64,000 nt of DNA from Membranipora membranacea (taxonomy: Eukaryota; Bryozoa; Gymnolaemata; Cheilostomatida; Membraniporidae). Under the pieces are notes generated by a model that had not been told where the DNA came from, did no database searches, and saw nothing but the letters and a program-made list of their open reading frames with translations. The first letter of the stretch is position 1. Each line of letters opens with the position of its first letter. This document shows, in pieces, positions 59,273-64,000 of this stretch. The position numbers were made by a program, and so were the translations under genes. The stretch lies in contig OU612071.1 in assembly GCA_914767715.1 (NCBI GenBank), forward strand, positions 3,844,001 through 3,908,000. Direction: 5' to 3'.

Positions 59273-59535
59273 TCATGTGGAGATCTTATCAGCTCACAGC
59301 CAGCGGTGGAGACTTCCCTACTATTACCACGGCCTGGTAACCGTGTGTCAACAAGGGCTAATATTATAACTTCTGCTTTGTCTTGAAATAGCCAGCTTGG
59401 ATGTGAATGCTTTTTTTCCAGAGCAAAAGTGATGCACTCTATCATGCTTGATAAAAAAAATAGGGAACACAGGCTATAACTCTGTCTTTGGTAGGCCTGT
59501 CCAGTAGGCATATGGAGTAAGGATAGCTACTTTCA

Positions 59536-59541
59536 AATAAA
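59536..59541 (+). terminator. Putative polyadenylation signal of ARMC9
   Basis: AATAAA about 265 bases after the stop codon at 59270-59272. Confidence 0.4.
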
Positions 59542-60139
59542 GATATATCTTGGAACAAGAACTTCTCTGTTTGAAAATTTACATCTGCTAGGCATTCTGG
59601 GAGTTTTTTAAAAATTGATGGACATCACTTCTTATGCTAGCTGAGCGTGGCTGTTCGAACATATTATTATGGTCTATGACTCTATTTATTTGGCAACTGC
59701 CTTCTGTTAGAAATATCGCATTCACGGGTTGAAAGGCTATTTTACTATTTTACTTAAGGATGCCAGATTTATTTTTCTTTTTTGTCATGAGCTCTTCACG
59801 GTCATAGAGTGAACATGGTTTTTTGGTGATTGGTACAACCCTACACGGATTTAAGGTGATCGTTCCAGCCCTACGCGGTATTTCCTATCACTCGGTGTCC
59901 TGCTATAATTAGGTTTCCTTGATTATCATTATTTTCATTTATTATTTTATTTTGATGGGAATTTAAGTGAGATATTACTTCAACAACGCTTACCTCTTTA
60001 CTAAATTAATTATCTCAACTTTTTTTCTTTTTTTTTTAACCAGCCATCATTATTGTAGACAATCAATCAGAATAATTTTTTAGTCCCGATCACAGCGTAT
60101 TTTTAGTATCACAGTGTATTTTTGATATGCATCACACAA

Positions 60140-60210
60140 GTTACCCACAATGCAACTCTCTAAAAGTCCATGGTCTGGTAATTTCAGAATGTAATTGCAT
60201 TATGGGTAAC
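60140..60210. repeat. Hairpin / MITE remnant (GTTACCCACAATGCAA)
   Basis: 16 base arms with one mismatch around a 39 base loop. A related CCCATAATGCAATT occurs near 30935. Confidence 0.6.
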
Positions 60211-61079
60211 CTCTTCACTTAACGTTACAGTGTAGAATATGTTGCTTAACTCGATGTAGCTTACCTATAAGGATATTTGCCATGTTGATTCCGTCCGATT
60301 TTTCTTTATATTTTGCATAGAATAAAACTCAGAACATAATATATTATTTGTGTATTTTATTATCTATATTTGAAACAGCTTGCTAGGACTCAGTTGGTCA
60401 GTTTGGTTTGCTGGTCCCCAATGATTGTTGTGCTTCAACAGTCCAAACCAAACATCCCTTGTTAAGTCCGAGACAATGTTAAAAACATTCAAACCTAATG
60501 TGCGCCTGAGTATGTCAAAAGTGTAACGGTATGAATTAGCTCCAACTGATATTTATGTGGAACGATAAGGCACCAGATCTGGTTCTATAAACAGAGCTAA
60601 AGTTTAGTCGAAATCCCCAAAGGAGCGAATACTATTAGCTAGAGGTTAGTTAAGCCAGTTAGAGGGGTTTAAAAGCTGTAGTAGCGCCTCTCCATATTTG
60701 GTAGCATCATGAAGGTCACAGTCTAATTAAGAGCACAGTGGCTAACTCTCAAATAGCCCCCCGACATAGTTGAAACTAATAGTACGTATTTAATGATCGT
60801 TTTTCAGAGCATGGTCCCCAAAATTGGGCAAGGTCTTTAAAAATTATTTTTATAAATTTTTGATTCGCCTTATTTTTTCACCTGAGCAAATGTCATAAAC
60901 TAAGCTGACACTAATTTCCGCCAGCCTGTATTAAGTATATAAGGTGTCCTGTGATGTTAGCGGGTATGAATTACAATTCTCCTGCAAATACTGTCATTCT
61001 CTAGGCTAGAAACATGATAAGAAGAATTAAGAATGCTTTGCAGATAACTGCCTTGATTACCTGAAATCAATAGCCAATA

Positions 61080-61210
61080 TGAAGACACTGATTGGTTAAT
61101 TAGATGGAGTGAACCAATCAGAACCATCATATTCCCTCTCTCCCATCGAACAACCAATCAGAATCAACACATTTAATTTTTCCCACTCAACATCCAACCA
61201 GGACCAGCTC
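61080..61210. promoter_or_regulatory. Cluster of CCAAT-type motifs, possible upstream promoter region
   Basis: TGATTGGTTAAT, GAACCAATCAGAACC, CAACCAATCAGAATC and CATCCAACCAGGACC occur within 130 bases as imperfect ~45 base repeats. They may be NF-Y-type sites of the downstream secreted-protein gene, or simply a degraded tandem repeat. Confidence 0.3.
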
Positions 61211-61656
61211 ATTTTCTGCACTCTAATGGAGTAACAGGAATTCAATCCTCAATCAAACAGATATTTTGTTATTCTGTCTCAAAAGAACTATTGGAGATCA
61301 ATATCTTAGCTAACAATAAACAAGCTGCAAGATGAGTAGTGTGATCAATTCTTTTTTTTCCCATCAATATTATTAATTGTCATCAAATATTTATAGTATC
61401 AACCTACGGTCTATCATCATTATCTATAATTATTATACAGTTAACTATATTTACCTGTGGTCTAACATTGTCGCCATTATAGCCTGAGAATACGATGCAG
61501 GTGGGGTAGTTTTATCTTCAGTTTCTTCTAATTGATTGTGGTGCATTAGCTGCCATTTTATTTCCGTTGAGCTGCCATTTGTTTAGCTGTCTCATATTAC
61601 ATTGCATTTGGAGTCTCTTTGTTAACGACACAAATTGCCTTTAAGTACATTGTAAA

Positions 61657-63952
61657 ATGGAGAATCGTGTGGGACTTGTAACACTGCTGGTGGTGTATCT
61701 CGTGCTGTTCAAGCCATCCCACTCAGGTTAGTGTTATGAAAATACAAAATTTTCATTTGACAGGAACTGCACATCTTTTAATTTCCTTGAAGTTTGAGAA
61801 AGCCTCATAATTGTGAACGAAAGCAGATGTTGACAAGGGAAGAGCTTCATCGACCAACAGTGGAATAATTTTTCTTAAATTTTGCGGTGCATGTTTTACG
61901 ATTGCACAGAAATTACAGATGTCTATGTAATTAGGCTGTGTAAGATCTTATTTAGAGATGATGAGATGTTGTGTGGCCGTGACCTGTCTCACCGATAGAT
62001 TACGACATCCCAAGCTCCTCACTTCGACAAAGCCCGCTGTAGTTTTTAATATACCATTCTATTCATTCTAAAAGTCTGGGAAAAAATAATTAGACATGCC
62101 TAACATGGCCACTGCCAATTTTTCTCTTAGTCTGCAACACAGACAGTGAGACATGGCTAATGAATTTCACCAAAAAGCCACACAGCTGAAAGGATACAAG
62201 TGTATGTTTTTGAGGGATCTTTGTTAACGACAGGCTTATTTATTTTTCAGGTCGAGCTTTTCCACACCCTGTTGGATTTTGGATGTTCGATAAACAGTTC
62301 GAAGGCAAAGATCTATCAGGTAAAATATTAGGATTGTTGCAACATAGGTTCACCCAGTCATAGGTCAGGTCACAGGGTCGAATATGTCATAGGTTCGTTT
62401 ATAGTGATATATTTTAGTGGAAAGAAGAGGTCATAGGGTAAAGGTCATGCGGCTTCAATGTTCTTTCTTATTCTTAACATGTGGTGGAGAAGTTATAGAA
62501 GGCTAGAGAATTCGGTGATAGATAATGATGTAAATTTCACTGTGCTTCCATGAAATCAAACCTAGAAAATTTTGGGGCTGTCCAATCCATAGAAGTGCCT
62601 CCTGCTGAGCTTGAAGGTTCAGTTCACTGTGGCCGAGCGTGATTATAATTTAAGGTTACAGATTGGGAGGGCAGGGTTCAAGTTCCAGCTTTCAAGGTTT
62701 TAGCTCGACTTAAACCCATGGAAATGGATGCATATTGAAACACAGTGAATATGCAATAATGCTGTCGTCCTGTGTTAGCTCCTGACATCGAAGCCTTGAT
62801 TTTCTAATCACAACATGAAAATCGGAAAGTTAAATCATAATATCAGAATTCTGTATTAGAGGAAAATATTCTGCCTACTTGATCATCTTAGGTAAAATAT
62901 TAATTGTAACCAATTTTACCATAGTTAAGGATCTGGATGTCTGAAATATGGCATGAGACAACCAATCAGTTCCATATTCATATCAATCTTTTAACAATTA
63001 TCAATTAATTCAAAGTGTTCAAAGTGATCAAACAATCGATCAACCATGAAATTTAACTATTCATCAATCACGATGGAACCTGCTGCGTTGTCAGTTTGAA
63101 CTTCTAAATCAATAAACGTTAATTCTCCACTTATTTACTTACTGGTGAAACAAAGACGAATTAGTCCTGGGACTATCAGGTACAAAATACCAATATTGAT
63201 TTCCCATTACAATAGTTCTTGACCTGATTGTATTAAGAACAGCCAAAATGAAGCCTTACCACAGGTTTACCTGAATTATATTGATTTTTACTCCAATCAA
63301 TATGTTCAAGGTCATTCCCGTTATTAGGAGACATATCATATGTCTCTTCTTACACAACGGCCAAAATTTATGTGGGTATTTTTATTCTATAATCTTGATT
63401 GTTAATATTCCAGGCCACGATGTGTGACCTGAGGTCGGTTTTCATGTTAATTGAGATGAGTGATGTTTAGCAATCCTCTCCTGCCTATGCCCTGAATTAG
63501 AATTGAACTTATTATTAACTTATTTCATGTTTGAAACGGGCCCGGGAGAGGGGGTAGTGCATCCGGCGGGGGTCATGAGTTTGGGGCTCAAAGAAGTTAC
63601 ACACATACAATCATGCAAGCTTGTTGGTTTGATAGTTTAGACATGCATGTCAATGCTCAAATTTTCACATGTTTACTGATAGACCACTGCAAAACAAAGG
63701 CTACATTGTGCCTCATCAATACAGAGCTGAACAACTGATAACCATGATGTTAAATCCGGTCGTACAAAGAGAGAGCTAAGTGATTTATTGTATTGGACTA
63801 AACTCATACTCTCACCAGATTATGCTATTATCCAATCTGTCTATTATTATTGTAGGAAATGGTAATGATGCAGAGCTGTACAACACCGAGTGGATGTCAG
63901 GACCCTGGGGGACTCCGGACAGAGCTATGAAATTCACTGGAGCCGATGATCA
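61657..63952 (+). CDS. Secreted protein with laminin-G/concanavalin-like domain start, 5' part only
   Basis: Exons 61657-61726, 62251-62319 and 63856-63952 join in phase; the last ends with donor GTAAGC and the gene continues beyond the window. The first exon encodes a hydrophobic signal peptide (LVTLLVVYLVLF, cleavage likely near SHSGRA). The next two encode PVGFWMFDKQFEGKDLSG and then NGNDAELYNTEWMSGPWG and AMKFTGADD. The order W-x-F/L-D...D-x-S-GNGNDA...L-x-F-x-G is typical of the first strands of LamG-like jelly-roll domains (Laminin_G_3 type) in animal extracellular and pentraxin-like proteins. Ligand and full architecture cannot be seen. The ATG choice is supported by the signal peptide immediately following. 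Confidence 0.75.
62625..62705 (+). repeat. Degenerate tRNA-like SINE head in intron
   Basis: An A box TGGCCGAGCGTG and a B box GGTTCAAGTTCC at SINE-like spacing; the rest of the cloverleaf is absent. Confidence 0.4.
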
Positions 63953-64000
63953 GTAAGCTAGACTTATCTCCCCCAAATCCTATGTTAGATTTATCTCCCC

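Larger units (their letters stand above)
59542..61656. other. Intergenic between ARMC9 and the secreted-protein gene
   Basis: No gene is seen. It contains an inverted repeat at 60140-60210 (GTTACCCACAATGCAA against TTGCATTATGGGTAAC) and, at 61080-61210, three or four CCAAT-containing repeats (AACCAATCAGAA and relatives) about 450-570 bases upstream of the next start codon. The latter may be promoter elements. Confidence 0.5.

Overview
This is a window of animal nuclear DNA. It is AT-rich, has GT-AG introns in every gene, and is loaded with short transposon-derived repeats. There are no operons, ribosome-binding sites or prokaryotic signals. Protein identity to vertebrate orthologues is moderate. 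The gene set includes a ciliary ARMC9 orthologue, an endophilin B, an SLC25A35-type carrier and a large nucleotidyltransferase/TPR protein. Together these suggest a ciliated invertebrate, possibly non-bilaterian such as a sponge or cnidarian. The phylum is only a guess.

Layout. (1) 1-3712, minus: a nucleotidyltransferase-like plus kinesin-light-chain-type TPR gene. It runs off the left edge and its long exon carries two in-frame stop codons. (2) 3713-17773: about 14 kb without a convincing gene, occupied by nested repeats: a 1 kb inverted repeat, a foldback element with GGCCCAAAAC minisatellites, a roughly 580 bp unit in three tandem copies (the middle copy interrupted by a tRNA-SINE and a TIR element), and tRNA-like fragments. 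(3) 17952-30077, minus: a complete endophilin B (SH3GLB-type) gene with ten coding exons per transcript, including a pair of alternative exons for the first half of the SH3 domain. (4) 31237-37613, minus: a complete six-exon mitochondrial carrier of the SLC25A34/35 type. (5) 40886-59272, plus: a complete ARMC9 gene of about 22 coding exons. (6) 61657 to the right edge, plus: the first three exons of a secreted protein with a laminin-G/concanavalin-like start.

I rebuilt exon junctions by hand from translation and GT/AG sites. All phases close, giving 367/368 codons for endophilin B, 316 for the carrier and 895 for ARMC9. The genes do not form one pathway: ARMC9 is ciliary, endophilin B shapes membranes, and the carrier is mitochondrial.

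The strongest novel observation is that endophilin B has two tandem exons encoding alternative first halves of the SH3 domain. They share the same splice phases, and including both would read directly into TAA TAA, so the locus looks built for mutually exclusive splicing. Other points of interest are a 33-nt in-frame microexon in the BAR region, a 78-nt cassette exon in ARMC9, several intronic foldback MITE families, and transposon insertions with readable target-site duplications and internal empty-site controls.
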